From the NCBI RefSeq assembly GCF_041890415.1, contig NZ_CP169056.1:930001-994000 (forward strand): a stretch of 64,000 nucleotides of DNA, given 5' to 3'. The translations under genes were made by a program, and so were the position numbers. A model generated the notes under the pieces. That model did not search any database and had not been told where the DNA came from. It saw nothing but the letters and a program-made list of their open reading frames with translations. This document shows positions 55,493 to 64,000 of the stretch, piece by piece. The DNA is from Pseudoxanthomonas koreensis_A (GTDB lineage Bacteria; Pseudomonadota; Gammaproteobacteria; Xanthomonadales; Xanthomonadaceae). Position 1 is the first letter of the stretch. Each line of letters starts with the position of its first letter.

Positions 55493-56401
55493 ATGTTCCG
55501 ATTGCCGCACCGCCTGTCCGTTGCGTGTGTCCTGCTGCTGGCACTGGCGTGGCCGCTGCGTGCCGAGCCGCCGGTGCCTCTGTTGTGGAAGGTGTCCGAC
55601 GCCGACAACGCGGTCTACCTGCTCGGCTCGTTCCACCTGCTGCACGCCGATGACTATCCGCTCTCGGCGGACGTGAAGGCCGCCTTTGCCGATGCCGAGG
55701 ATCTGTTGTTCGAGTTGTCGCCCGAGGAGGCGACCTCGCCCGGCCTGCCGGCGCAGATGGCGCAGGCGGCCATGCGCCGCCGCCCCGGCGACCTGCGCCA
55801 GGACCTGGGCGCCGAGTTGTGGACGCAATTGCAGGCCTACACCGCGGCCAACAACCTGCTGCTGGCGGCACTGCAGGGTTTCGACCCCTGGTTCGTGGCC
55901 CTGACCGTGGGCCTGCGCGAGATGGCCAGGCAGGGCCTGGACCCGGCGCTGGGCCTGGACCGGCATTTCATGGATGCGGCACGGCGCACGGGCAAGCCGG
56001 CGGCCGGGCTGGAAGCGGCCAGCGCGCAGATCGCGGTGCTGTCCGGCATGAGCCTGGCCGAACAGCGGCAGATGCTGGCCGAGGCGCTGCAGCAGGCGCA
56101 CGAGGGTCCGGCGCAGTCGCGCAAGCTGCACGCGGCCTGGCGTGCCGGCGATGCGCGGCGCCTGTGGGACGAGATGGCCGCGCAGATGAAGCGCGACTAC
56201 CCGGCGCTGTACGCGCGCATCAACGTGGCCCGCAACGATGCATGGCTGCCGCTGCTGGAGCAGCGCCTGGCGCGCAAGGACCGCGACACCCTGGTGGTGG
56301 TCGGTGCCCTGCACCTGCTGGGCGATGACGGCGTGGTGGACAAGCTGCGCGCGCGCGGTTACCGGGTGGAGCGGATCTGCTCGGCATGCAGGCAGCCCTA
56401 G
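55493..56401 (+). CDS. TraB/GumN-family protein, periplasmic
   Basis: 302 residues. Signal peptide (MFRLPHRLSVACVLLLALAWPLRA) and a TraB/GumN domain: VYLLGSFHLLHADDYPL with the conserved GSxH, a central ELSPEEA and, near the C-terminus, VVVGALHLLGDDGVVDKLRARGY with the second GxxH. Family members are membrane-anchored or secreted putative metalloproteases related to Tiki proteins; catalysis is not certain here. Convergent with the RnfB-like gene. Confidence 0.85.
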   Translation: MFRLPHRLSVACVLLLALAWPLRAEPPVPLLWKVSDADNAVYLLGSFHLLHADDYPLSADVKAAFADAEDLLFELSPEEATSPGLPAQMAQAAMRRRPGDLRQDLGAELWTQLQAYTAANNLLLAALQGFDPWFVALTVGLREMARQGLDPALGLDRHFMDAARRTGKPAAGLEAASAQIAVLSGMSLAEQRQMLAEALQQAHEGPAQSRKLHAAWRAGDARRLWDEMAAQMKRDYPALYARINVARNDAWLPLLEQRLARKDRDTLVVVGALHLLGDDGVVDKLRARGYRVERICSACRQP

Positions 56402-56435
56402 CAGCACGGCGCGCATCGCACCATCACGCATCGCG

Positions 56436-56861
56436 CTATCGTGCCGCCGCCACCGGCTCCATCACGATGCAGTCCACCGGGCACGCCGGCACGCACAGTT
56501 CGCAGCCGGTGCACAGCGGGTCGATGACCACGTGCATCAACTTGGCCGCGCCGATGATCGCGTCCACCGGGCAGGCCTGGATGCACTTGGTGCAGCCGAT
56601 GCAGTCCGCTTCCACCACCACTGCCACCTGGGTGTCCTTGCACTCGCCACGGCTGCGGTCATACGGCTGCGGCGGCACTCCCAGCACCCGTGCCAGCGCG
56701 CGCGCACCGGCGTCGCCGCCCGGCGGGCAATGGTCGACGCCGGCCTGGCCATGCGCCATCGCTTCGGCATACGGACGGCAGCCGGCATAGCCGCACTGGC
56801 CGCATTGGGTTTGCGGCAGCAGGCGGTCAAGGCGTTCGACCAGGTCGATGCTGGGCATCAT
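56436..56861 (-). CDS. rnfB: RnfB-like iron-sulphur protein, stand-alone
   Basis: About 140 residues. An N-terminal Fe-S domain (CGQCGYAGCRPY, then a later Cys) of RnfB type is followed by two [4Fe-4S] ferredoxin motifs, CIGCTKCIQACP and CTGCELCVPACP. The usual RnfB transmembrane helix is missing and no rnfA, C, D, G or E is present nearby. Such lone RnfB proteins next to metG are typical for the Xanthomonadaceae; the electron partner is unknown. Two adjacent start ATGs, 56861 and 56858, are possible. Confidence 0.85.
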   Translation of the reverse strand: MMPSIDLVERLDRLLPQTQCGQCGYAGCRPYAEAMAHGQAGVDHCPPGGDAGARALARVLGVPPQPYDRSRGECKDTQVAVVVEADCIGCTKCIQACPVDAIIGAAKLMHVVIDPLCTGCELCVPACPVDCIVMEPVAAAR

Positions 56862-56932
56862 CGGCGGCAGTGGCCTGCACATGTGGCGGGTGGCGCATTA
56901 TGGCGCCCGCCTTCAACCCGGGCACCCGCGCT

Positions 56933-59014
56933 TCAGCGCACCGGCATGCCCGGTTGTGCGCCGGCGTCCACGTCCAGCAGCGCAAGTGCGCCGCCGTCGA
57001 AGCCGGCCGACAGGATCATTCCCTCGCTGGTGCCGAAGCGCATCTTGCGCGGCGCCAGGTTGGCCACGAACACCACGTTGCGCCCGACCAGCGTTTCCGG
57101 TTCGCCGTAGCTGGCGCGGATGCCGGAGAAGATCTGGCGCTGGCCAAGCTCGCCGGCGTCCAGCAGGAAGCGCAGCAGCTTGTCCGATCCGTCGATGAAG
57201 CCGCATTCGAGCACCTTGCCGATGCGCAGGTCGAGCTTGGCGAAATCCTCGATGCCGATGGTGGCGGCCGCGCCACTTGCTGCCGCGGCGGGTGCGTCCT
57301 TGTGCTTTTCCGGTTTGGCCGGCTTGGCCTGCACCGCTGCAGCCGGCGCCGCGCCGCCGCCGGCCATGGTCTCCTTCGACCCGTCCACCATGGCCGCGAT
57401 CTGCTTGGGATCGATCCGGGTGAACAGGGGGTCGTAGGCGTTGATCGCGTGTGCCAGCAGCGGTGCATCCAGGTCGGGCCAGGCCTGGACCGGCGCGGCC
57501 AGGAAATCAGCCGCCTGGGTGGATGTGCGCGGCAGCACCGGTGCCAATGCGGCGGCCAGCACCCGGAACAGATTCAGGCCCTGGGTGCAAACGGCCTGCA
57601 GCCGCGCCTCGGCGCCGGCTTCCTTGGCGATCACCCACGGCTTGTGCTCGTCGATGTACTTGTTGGCCTCGTCGGCCAGCGCCATCACCTGGCGCAGTGC
57701 CGCGGCCGCGTCGTTGCGCTCGTAGGAGTCGCGCACGCCATCCAGCGCGGCCACGAAGCGGTCGTACTGCGCGGCGTCGGGCAATGCGTCGGCCAGCCTG
57801 CCGTCGAAGCGCTTGTGGATGAAGCCGGCGCAGCGGCTGGCCAGGTTGACGAACTTGCCGACCAGGTCGGCATTCACCCGTGCGCTGAAGTCGGCCAGGT
57901 TGAGGTCCAGGTCGTCCACGCCGCCGGAGGACTTGGCCGCGTAGTAGTAACGCAGCGCCTCAGGGTCCAGGCCTGCATCCAGGTAGGTGCGGGCCATGAT
58001 GAAGGTGCCGCGCGACTTGGACATCTTGGCGCCGTCCACGGTCAGGTAACCGTTGACGTGCAGCCGGGTGGGCGCGCGCAGGCCGGCGCCGTGCAGCACC
58101 GCCGGCCAGAACAGGCCGTGGAAGTTGACGATGTCCTTGCCGATGAAGTGGTGCAGCTCGGCCTGGCTGTCCGGGGCGAGGAAGGCGTCGTAGTCGGCGC
58201 CGTTGCGTGTGCACAGGTTGCGGAAGCTGGACAGGTAGCCGATCGGCGCGTCCAGCCACACGTAGAAGTACTTGCCCGGCGCGCCGGGGATCTCGAAGCC
58301 GAAGTAGGGCGCATCGCGGGAGATGTCCCAGGCGCGCAGCCCGCCTTCGCCGTCCAGCCATTCGCGCAGCTTGGCCTTGACCCCCGGCACGGCCACGTCG
58401 CCATCCAGCCACTGGCGCAGGAAGCCCTCGAAGCGGCCGACCTCGAAGAAGAAGTGCTCCGAATCGCGCAGCTCCGGCGCGGCGCCGGACAGCACCGAGC
58501 GCGGGTCCTTCAGGTCGGTCGGGGAATAGGTGGCACCGCAGGATTCGCAGTTGTCGCCGTACTGGTCGGCGGTGCCGCAGTTGGGACAGGTGCCCTTGAT
58601 GTAGCGGTCGGGCAGGAACATGCCCTTGGCCGGATCGTAGAACTGCGCCACCGAGCGCCGCGCGATGTGGCCGCCGGCCTCCAGGCGCGCGTAGAACTGC
58701 TCGGTCAGTTCGCGGTTGGCGGCCGAATGGGTGGAGTCATAATGGTCGAACGCCACGCCGAAGTCGGCGAAGTCGCGCTCGTGGCTGGCCTGCATCCCGG
58801 CGATGAAGGCTTCCGGGGTCACGCCTGCCTTCTCGGCCGCCAGCATGATCGGGGTGCCATGGGTGTCGTCGGCGCAGACGTAGTGCACGGTGTCGCCGCG
58901 CATCCGCCGTGCCCGCACCCACACGTCGGCCTGGATGTAGCCGACCAGGTGGCCCAGGTGCAGCGGGCCGTTGGCGTAGGGCAGGGCGTTGGTGACGAGT
59001 GCGGAGCGGGACAT
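56933..59014 (-). CDS. metG: Methionyl-tRNA synthetase
   Basis: 693 residues. Class I synthetase. The HIGH signature is HLGH (19-22), KMSKS is near residue 330, and a zinc knuckle has CPNCG and CESCG. The C-terminal 105 residues form a tRNA-binding EMAP/tRBD domain (FAKLDLRIGKVLECGF), making it the long dimeric form as in E. coli. The start MSRSALVTNALPYANG matches the family. Upstream, divergent neighbours are apbC and a DUF2147 gene. Confidence 0.96.
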   Translation of the reverse strand: MSRSALVTNALPYANGPLHLGHLVGYIQADVWVRARRMRGDTVHYVCADDTHGTPIMLAAEKAGVTPEAFIAGMQASHERDFADFGVAFDHYDSTHSAANRELTEQFYARLEAGGHIARRSVAQFYDPAKGMFLPDRYIKGTCPNCGTADQYGDNCESCGATYSPTDLKDPRSVLSGAAPELRDSEHFFFEVGRFEGFLRQWLDGDVAVPGVKAKLREWLDGEGGLRAWDISRDAPYFGFEIPGAPGKYFYVWLDAPIGYLSSFRNLCTRNGADYDAFLAPDSQAELHHFIGKDIVNFHGLFWPAVLHGAGLRAPTRLHVNGYLTVDGAKMSKSRGTFIMARTYLDAGLDPEALRYYYAAKSSGGVDDLDLNLADFSARVNADLVGKFVNLASRCAGFIHKRFDGRLADALPDAAQYDRFVAALDGVRDSYERNDAAAALRQVMALADEANKYIDEHKPWVIAKEAGAEARLQAVCTQGLNLFRVLAAALAPVLPRTSTQAADFLAAPVQAWPDLDAPLLAHAINAYDPLFTRIDPKQIAAMVDGSKETMAGGGAAPAAAVQAKPAKPEKHKDAPAAAASGAAATIGIEDFAKLDLRIGKVLECGFIDGSDKLLRFLLDAGELGQRQIFSGIRASYGEPETLVGRNVVFVANLAPRKMRFGTSEGMILSAGFDGGALALLDVDAGAQPGMPVR

Positions 59015-59161
59015 GTCGGGGCCGGACGCGAAAGGACCGGCGATTATCGCATGCGCGCGGGTGCGGCCCCGCCTGCGCTCCCGCTGCCTGCGCCCGATGG
59101 CGCGGCCGTGGTGTGCGCCGCCACGCGGGGCCGGCGGCGCCTCGCTCCCTGGCGCCTGGCG

Positions 59162-59611
59162 CTATTGCCGCTGCCAGGCCTGCGACTTGCAGATGAACGC
59201 GATGCAGCCGGACACCTGCAGGGTGCGGCCGCCGTCCACCAGCTCCATCTTCGACTTGTAGACCTTGCCCTCGTCGGGCTTGAGGATGGTGCCGCCGGCG
59301 TAGCGGCCGTCGGTTCCGGGCTTCATCCCGCGGATGATCTGCATCCCGGTGATCGGCTTGCCCTTGCGGTCGTCCTTGCACTTGTCGCAGGCCGGGTCGG
59401 GCTTGCTTGGATCGATCAGCTCGACGATCCGGCCACTGATGGTGCCGTCGGCGGCCTGGGTGATGTGGACGATGGACTTGGCCTTGCCGGTGTCGTCATC
59501 GATGGTCTTCCAGTGGCCGGTTACGGGATCGGAGGCCAGGGCGCTGCCGGCGGCCAGCAGCAGGGTGGCCACCAGCGCGGTGCGCAGCGTGCTTGAACCG
59601 GTGCGTTGCAT
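59162..59611 (-). CDS. DUF2147 family secreted protein
   Basis: 149 residues. Signal peptide (TALVATLLLAAGSALA) followed by the DUF2147 domain: GHWKTIDDDTGKAKSIVHI, then a Cys pair CDKCKDDRKGKPITGMQII and a C-terminal CIAFICKSQAW. Beta-rich small periplasmic protein, widespread and of unknown function. Expressed on the same strand as metG, 147 bp upstream of it. Confidence 0.85.
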   Translation of the reverse strand: MQRTGSSTLRTALVATLLLAAGSALASDPVTGHWKTIDDDTGKAKSIVHITQAADGTISGRIVELIDPSKPDPACDKCKDDRKGKPITGMQIIRGMKPGTDGRYAGGTILKPDEGKVYKSKMELVDGGRTLQVSGCIAFICKSQAWQRQ

Positions 59612-59818
59612 GTCGTTACCTCCGGGTGGGGATGGCCCGGGGCGGGGCCGGATCGGGGTGTGCGCCCGACTCTAGCGCAGAAGCCCGCCCTTGCATACGC
59701 ATGCGCATGGTCGCTGGCCGGGCACGGCCCTGGAACGGGCGCCGGGGCCCGGCACCCGGCCCGGCGCGTGGATATTTGCCACAATTGGCCGATCCCCCGC
59801 TCGAAACGGTATTGCGCC

Positions 59819-60892
59819 ATGGACCCCGCCGCCGCCCTGGTCAACGACCTCCAGCTCCTCGACGACCCGGTCGCCGGACTGCCGCTGGCGCCGCCGCAGG
59901 CGCGCTGGGACGTGCGCGTGGACGGCGGGCGCTGCCAGGTGGACCTGCTGCTGGGCTACCCGATGCAGGACCAGGCGATCGAGGCGGCCGGCCGCCGGGT
60001 GGGCGAGGCAGCGCAGCGGCACGGACTGGCCCTGGCCGGTTTCCAGGTGCGGCACCGGATCGCGGCCCACGCGGTGCAGGGCGGGCTGTCGCCGCACCCG
60101 CGGATCCGCAATGTCATCGCCGTCGGCTCGGGCAAGGGCGGGGTCGGCAAGTCCACCACCGCAGTCAACCTGGCCCTGGCGCTGCAGCGGCTCGGGGCCC
60201 GGGTGGGGGTGCTGGATGCGGACGTGTACGGCCCGAGCGTGCCGGCGATGCTGGGCCTGTCCGGGCGCCCAGACAGCCCGGACGACAAGTCGATCGAACC
60301 GCTGCGCGCGTTCTCGGTGGAGGCCATGTCCATCGGCCTGCTGGTGGACACCGACACCCCGATGATCTGGCGCGGGCCGATGGCCACCTCGGCGTTGACC
60401 CAGTTGTTCACCACCACCTTGTGGGGCGACCTGGATTACCTGCTGATCGACCTGCCGCCGGGCACCGGCGACATCCAGTTGACCCTGGCCCAGAAGATTC
60501 CGGTGGCCGGCGCGGTGATCGTCACCACCCCGCAGGAGATCGCCACCCTGGATGCGCGCAAGGCGCTGAAGATGTTCGAGAAGGTGAACGTGCCCACGCT
60601 GGGCATCGTCGAGAACATGGCCGTGCACGTGTGCAGCAACTGCGGCCATGTCGAGCACCTGTTCGGCCAGGGCGGTGGCCAGGCCATGGCCGAACATTAC
60701 GGCGTGCCGCTGCTGGGTGCGCTGCCACTGGACCTGCGCATCCGCGAGCAAGGCGACGCCGGCACGCCGGTGGTGGCCGCCGCGCCGGACTCGGCTCCGG
60801 CGCAGGCCTACCTGGCGGCGGCGCAGGCGATGGCCGCGCGGCTGGCACAGCGGCCGCGCGCGTCTATCCCGATCGCCTCGACCCTGGCCTGA
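59819..60892 (+). CDS. apbC: Fe-S cluster carrier, Mrp/ApbC
   Basis: 357 residues. P-loop NTPase that carries [4Fe-4S] clusters to apoproteins. N-terminal DUF59-like domain (about 1-90) is fused to the ATPase with deviant Walker A GKGGVGKST (105-113), DADVYGPSVP, and the CSNCG Cys pair that holds the cluster at the dimer interface. The ATG at 59819 fits the family N-terminus. Divergent from the DUF2147 gene and 95 bp before dcd. Confidence 0.94.
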   Translation: MDPAAALVNDLQLLDDPVAGLPLAPPQARWDVRVDGGRCQVDLLLGYPMQDQAIEAAGRRVGEAAQRHGLALAGFQVRHRIAAHAVQGGLSPHPRIRNVIAVGSGKGGVGKSTTAVNLALALQRLGARVGVLDADVYGPSVPAMLGLSGRPDSPDDKSIEPLRAFSVEAMSIGLLVDTDTPMIWRGPMATSALTQLFTTTLWGDLDYLLIDLPPGTGDIQLTLAQKIPVAGAVIVTTPQEIATLDARKALKMFEKVNVPTLGIVENMAVHVCSNCGHVEHLFGQGGGQAMAEHYGVPLLGALPLDLRIREQGDAGTPVVAAAPDSAPAQAYLAAAQAMAARLAQRPRASIPIASTLA

Positions 60893-60928
60893 GTGCCCGC
60901 GGCAGGTGCGCCGCGGCAAGGTGCCCCC

Positions 60929-60934
60929 TACAAT
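60929..60934 (+). promoter_or_regulatory. -10 box of dcd
   Basis: TACAAT, 54 bp before the dcd start, in a C-rich tract; no convincing -35 is seen. It would allow dcd to be expressed apart from apbC. Confidence 0.4.
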
Positions 60935-60987
60935 CGCCCCCCTTACAACTGCGCGGTCATTGGCCGACGCGCCAGAGAGAACACTGC

Positions 60988-61563
60988 ATGAGCATCAAGA
61001 GTGACCGCTGGATCCGCCGCATGTCCGACCGGCCCGACGGGATGATCGAGCCGTTCGAGCCGGGCCAGGTCAAGCAGGTCAATGGCCAGCGCATCGTCAG
61101 CTACGGCACCTCCAGCTACGGCTATGACGTGCGCTGCTCGCCGGAGTTCAAGGTGTTCACCAACATCAATTCGACCATTGTCGACCCCAAGCACTTCGAC
61201 CCGAAGAGCTTCGTGGACATCGTCGGCGACGAATGCATCATCCCGCCCAACTCGTTCGCCCTGGCGCGCACGGTCGAGTATTTCCGCATCCCGCGCGACA
61301 CCCTGGTGGTGTGCCTGGGCAAGAGCACCTACGCGCGCTGCGGGATCATCGTCAACGTGACCCCGCTGGAGCCGGAGTGGGAAGGCCACGTGACCCTGGA
61401 ATTCAGCAACACCACGCCGCTGCCGGCGCGCATCTACGCCAACGAGGGCGTGGCCCAGATGCTGTTCTTCCAGTCCGATGCCGACGACGTGTGCGAAACC
61501 TCGTACAAGGACCGCGGCGGCAAGTACCAGGGCCAGACCGGCGTGACCCTGCCGCGCACCTGA
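60988..61563 (+). CDS. dcd: dCTP deaminase
   Basis: 191 residues. Converts dCTP to dUTP, the source of dUMP for thymidylate. Begins MSIKSDRWIRRM, has SSYGYDVRCSPEF, KSTYARCGI with the catalytic region, and TPLEPEWEGHVTLEFSNTTPLP as in homotrimeric Dcd of Gram-negatives. Full length compared with 193 in E. coli. A REP pair begins 13 bp after the stop codon. Confidence 0.95.
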   Translation: MSIKSDRWIRRMSDRPDGMIEPFEPGQVKQVNGQRIVSYGTSSYGYDVRCSPEFKVFTNINSTIVDPKHFDPKSFVDIVGDECIIPPNSFALARTVEYFRIPRDTLVVCLGKSTYARCGIIVNVTPLEPEWEGHVTLEFSNTTPLPARIYANEGVAQMLFFQSDADDVCETSYKDRGGKYQGQTGVTLPRT

Positions 61564-61575
61564 GCGCGCGCGTCC

Positions 61576-61667
61576 TGCAGGAGCCGGTCTTGCCGGCGAC
61601 CCGACGCAGGCTGCGGCATCGCGACACACCACCCCGCACCGCGGTCGCCGGCAAGACCGGCTCCTAC
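61576..61667. repeat. Paired inverted REPs (BIME-like), copy B
   Basis: REPs at 61577-61600 and, inverted, at 61644-61667. The unit is the reverse complement of 44493-44584, same 92-bp length and nearly identical in sequence. Confidence 0.8.
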
Positions 61668-61670
61668 ATG

Positions 61671-61745
61671 CGGCGGCCGATGCGCGTGACACGATGCGGC
61701 GGCCGATGAACGTGACACGGTGGCGGCCGATGATCGTGACACGGC
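61671..61745. repeat. Three tandem copies of an approximately 25-bp unit
   Basis: GGCGGCCGATG..CGTGACACG occurs at about 61672, 61698 and 61722. The last copy is the left end of element copy B; the other two are extra copies not seen in copy A in this arrangement. Confidence 0.75.
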
Positions 61746-61850
61746 GTGGTGCGATGCCTGCTGACGGGAAGTCAAGGAGGAGGCTGTGGCCGCAGGCCGC
61801 AGCCGGGGGACATGAGCGGCAGCAGGCATCGCACCGCGCCGCCGCGACCA
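61722..61850 (-). repeat. 129-bp repeat element, copy B
   Basis: Reverse complement of 44203-44331 with about three mismatches. The edge at 61841-61850 merges into the 21-bp minisatellite. Confidence 0.85.
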
Positions 61851-62113
61851 TGCCTCCCGCCGCCGCGACCATGCCTCCCGCCGCCGCGACCATGCCTCCC
61901 GCCGCCGCGACCATGCCTCCCGCCGCCGCGACCATGCCTCCCGCCGCCGCGACCATGCCTCCCGCCGCCGCGACCATGCCTCCCGCCGCCGCGACCATGC
62001 CTCCCGCCGCCGCGACCATGCCTCCCGCCGCCGCGACCATACCTCCCGCCGCCGCGACCATGCCTCCCGCCGCCGCGACCATGCCTCCCGCCGCCACGAC
62101 CATGCCTCCCGCG
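61841..62113. repeat. 21-bp minisatellite, 13 copies
   Basis: Thirteen copies of GCCGCCGCGACCATGCCTCC plus one base, nearly perfect; copy 10 has ATACC, and the last is followed by a degenerate piece at 62114-62135. The unit encodes 7-residue repeats in every frame, which keeps long open frames alive on both strands without being a gene. Confidence 0.9.
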
Positions 62114-62216
62114 CCCCGCGATCAGGCCTCCCGCGCCGCTGTTTCAGGCGGTGAGGCTGCATCCATCCCCTCACCGGGAGATGCGCCTAGAATCGGGGCG
62201 CCTGCCGGAGAACCGC

Positions 62217-63869
62217 ATGTTTCCGACTCCAAGATCGTCCCTGTGCTGGCGCCTGCTGTTGTGCGGGCTGTGCCTGCTGGCACCGATGCCGGTGCCGGCC
62301 GCGGGCATCGGCGATGCGGCCACGTCCGCCGATGCCTCCGATGCCACCGCCACGCCGCCGGCATTCGACCCGGCCGCGTTCGACCGCCACGTCGAGCGGG
62401 TACGTGCGCAGTTCGAGATACCCGGCATCGCAGTGGCCATCGTCAAGGACGGGCAGGTGGTGCTGGCGCGCGGCTGGGGCGTGCGCGAGCTGGGCAGCCC
62501 CGAGCCGGTGGACGCGCACACCCTGTTCGCCATCGCCTCCAACACCAAGGCCTTCACCGCCGCGGCGCTGTCGATGCTGGCCGACGAGGGCAAGCTGACG
62601 CTGGACGACCGCGTGGTCGACCACCTGCCGTGGTTCCGCATGGCCGACCCTTATGTCACCGCGCAGATCCGCATCCGTGACCTGCTCACACACCGCAGCG
62701 GCCTGGGCCTGGGCGCCGGCGACCTGCTGTTCTGGCCCGGCAGCGACTACACCACCGAGGAGGTCGTGCGCCGGCTTGCGCACGTGCCGCTGAAGACCGG
62801 CTTCCGCGAGCGCTACGCCTACGACAACATCCTCTACGCGGCCGCCACCCTGGTGGTGGAGCAGGCCTCGGGGCAGTCGTACGCGCAGTTCCTGCAGCAG
62901 CGCATCTTCGATCCGCTGGGCATGCATGCCACCCGCATCAATGCCGACGCGCTGCAGTCCGGCGACATCGCCGCCAGTGGACATGCCAGGGCCGACTTCA
63001 CCCGCCTGCAGCCGACTTTCCCGCTTACCTGGCACAACGCGTCCGGGGCCGGCGGCATCTATTCCAATGCCCACGACATGGCGCGCTGGGTCGCCGCGCA
63101 GCTGGCCGGCGGCGTGCACGTGGACGCGCAGGGGCGCGAGCACCGGCTGTTCTCGACCGCCCGCCAGGAGCAGATGTGGTCGCTGCAATCACCGATGAAC
63201 ATCTCCGCACCATCGGTGCCGGCGCTGGAAGCGGCGCGCCCGGATTTCCTGGGCTACGGCGAAGGCTGGATCGTGTCCTCCTACCGCGGGCGCAAGCTGG
63301 TGTGGCATACCGGCGGCTGGCCGGGCATGGTCTCGCGGGTCACCCTGGTTCCGGCGCTCGGCCTGGGCGTGGTAGTGCTGACCAACCAGGAATCGGGCGC
63401 GGCGTTCAATGCGGTGACCATGCAGGCGCTGGATGATTACCTGGCGCCGGACCAGCGCACCGACTGGATCGCCGCCTATGCCGCGGCCGCCGACAAGGCC
63501 CGGGCCCGTGCCGAGGACGCGTGGGCGTCGCGGCTGCGCGCACGCACGCCGCAAACCCGGCCGTCGCTGCCGCTGTCCGCTTACGCGCGCACTTACCGCG
63601 ATGCGTGGTACGGCGACGTGGACGTGGTCCAGGCCGGCGACGGGCTGCGGATGCGCTTCACCCGCAGCCCGCTGCTGGCCGGCGAACTGCAGCACTGGCA
63701 CCACGACACCTTCCTGGTGCGCTGGGACGAACGCACGCTCAATGGCGATGCGCTGGTCACATTCGAACTGGATGCCGACGGCCAGGTACGCCAGGCGCGG
63801 ATGGAGGCGGCCTCGGAGCTGACCGATTTCAGCTTCGACTTCCAGGACCTGGTGTTGCGGCCGCGCTGA
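62217..63869 (+). CDS. Beta-lactamase-fold serine hydrolase with C-terminal domain
   Basis: 550 residues. Signal peptide (SLCWRLLLCGLCLLAPMPVPAA), then the catalytic domain with Ser108-Asn-Thr-Lys111 (SxxK), Tyr202-Asp-Asn204 (YxN) and His364-Thr-Gly366. From about residue 440 a separate C-terminal beta domain (DUF3471-like, AYARTYRDAWYGDV) follows. Members act as D-aminopeptidases or esterases. The start at 62217 has GGAG six bases upstream and opens the signal peptide; the open frame upstream is minisatellite-derived and not part of the protein. Confidence 0.87.
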   Translation: MFPTPRSSLCWRLLLCGLCLLAPMPVPAAGIGDAATSADASDATATPPAFDPAAFDRHVERVRAQFEIPGIAVAIVKDGQVVLARGWGVRELGSPEPVDAHTLFAIASNTKAFTAAALSMLADEGKLTLDDRVVDHLPWFRMADPYVTAQIRIRDLLTHRSGLGLGAGDLLFWPGSDYTTEEVVRRLAHVPLKTGFRERYAYDNILYAAATLVVEQASGQSYAQFLQQRIFDPLGMHATRINADALQSGDIAASGHARADFTRLQPTFPLTWHNASGAGGIYSNAHDMARWVAAQLAGGVHVDAQGREHRLFSTARQEQMWSLQSPMNISAPSVPALEAARPDFLGYGEGWIVSSYRGRKLVWHTGGWPGMVSRVTLVPALGLGVVVLTNQESGAAFNAVTMQALDDYLAPDQRTDWIAAYAAAADKARARAEDAWASRLRARTPQTRPSLPLSAYARTYRDAWYGDVDVVQAGDGLRMRFTRSPLLAGELQHWHHDTFLVRWDERTLNGDALVTFELDADGQVRQARMEAASELTDFSFDFQDLVLRPR

Positions 63870-63944
63870 GCTGCGCGGCGGCGGGCTACCGCTGCGCGCG
63901 CCCGAGCCTTAGGCTTGGCCCCTGCACAGGCCCCGGGAGCATCC

Positions 63945-64000
63945 ATGAAGTACCAAGGCAGTTGCCATTGCGGCGGCATCGCGTTCACCGCCGAAGGCCA
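63945..64000 (+). CDS. GFA-domain protein, N-terminal fragment
   Basis: Only the first 18 codons are in the window: MKYQGSCHCGGIAFTAEG. The CHCG pair near the N-terminus is the first zinc-binding motif of the glutathione-dependent formaldehyde-activating (GFA) fold. A GGGAG precedes the ATG by six bases. The rest is beyond the end. Confidence 0.65.
   Translation, partial: MKYQGSCHCGGIAFTAEG

Larger units (their letters stand above)
61564..62216. other. Repeat-filled gap without genes
   Basis: Between dcd and the second serine hydrolase. It holds a REP pair, 25-bp repeats, the 129-bp element copy B and the 21-bp minisatellite, all listed separately. Long open frames through it come from repeat units divisible by three. 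Confidence 0.8.

Noticed and set aside
60943..62103. Minus-strand open frame with GGMVAAA repeats, and plus-strand frames with ATMPPAA or RPCLPPP repeats
   Set aside because: They arise from the 21-bp minisatellite, whose unit is divisible by three and has no stop codon in any frame.

Overview
The window is chromosomal DNA of a high-GC gammaproteobacterium, most likely a member of the Xanthomonadaceae (Stenotrophomonas/Pseudoxanthomonas/Luteimonas/Lysobacter relatives). The basis is the GC-rich codon use, the block thrS-infC-rpmI-rplT-pheS-pheT-ihfA-merR-tRNA-Pro, an HU protein with a lysine/alanine tail, DUF6491-like and DUF1684 proteins, and GTAG-type REP repeats. Genus cannot be decided from this window alone. 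Nearly all of it is ordinary core chromosome; the less ordinary parts are a two-partner secretion locus, several leader regions, and three repeat-filled gaps.

Layout. 0-3.5 kb: a small lipoprotein, a serine hydrolase and a zinc alcohol dehydrogenase broken by one extra C. 3.6-12.4 kb: HU-like protein (minus strand), then the translation block thrS (behind an attenuator-like leader), infC (AUC start), rpmI-rplT with its own promoter, pheS-pheT, ihfA, a MerR regulator and tRNA-Pro(GGG). 12.4-21.3 kb: a sigma-28-type promoter with a possible small RNA, then a TpsB transporter and a 2275-residue TpsA adhesin with about eight YDG/MBG repeats. 21.4-25.5 kb, minus strand: dxs, an HNH nuclease, a LEA14-like lipoprotein, a lipocalin and tRNA-Phe(GAA). 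25.6-33.6 kb: lipoproteins, yggX-mutY, ftsY, rsmD-coaD, a 2[4Fe-4S] ferredoxin overlapping a gamma-glutamyltransferase, and a metallo-beta-lactamase-fold protein. 33.7-38.6 kb: GH9 glucanase, class III aminotransferase with a divergent Lrp/AsnC regulator, and queA.

38.6-44.0 kb: a palindrome plus tandem repeats, an Ile/Thr-rich leader peptide, and thrA-thrB-thrC, which convert aspartate to threonine. 44.0-44.6 kb: a REP cluster. 44.6-51.0 kb: PAP2 phosphatase and GT4 glycosyltransferase, xseA, queG, then nnr-tsaE. 51.1-56.4 kb: amidase, mutL, a DUF1684 lipoprotein and a TraB/GumN-like protein, continuing the conserved nnr-tsaE-ami-mutL order. 56.4-61.6 kb: a stand-alone RnfB-like ferredoxin, metG, a DUF2147 protein, apbC/mrp and dcd. 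61.6-62.2 kb: a second REP cluster, in inverse orientation to the first, and a 21-bp minisatellite. 62.2-64.0 kb: a second serine hydrolase and the first codons of a GFA-domain protein.

The strongest leads are: (1) a near-consensus FliA promoter and GGA-rich terminated transcript upstream of the TPS adhesin; (2) two separate threonine-linked leaders, one before thrS and one before thrABC; (3) a 129-bp inverted repeat pair bounding about 17.4 kb, each copy flanked at the same edge by a tandem-repeat expansion.
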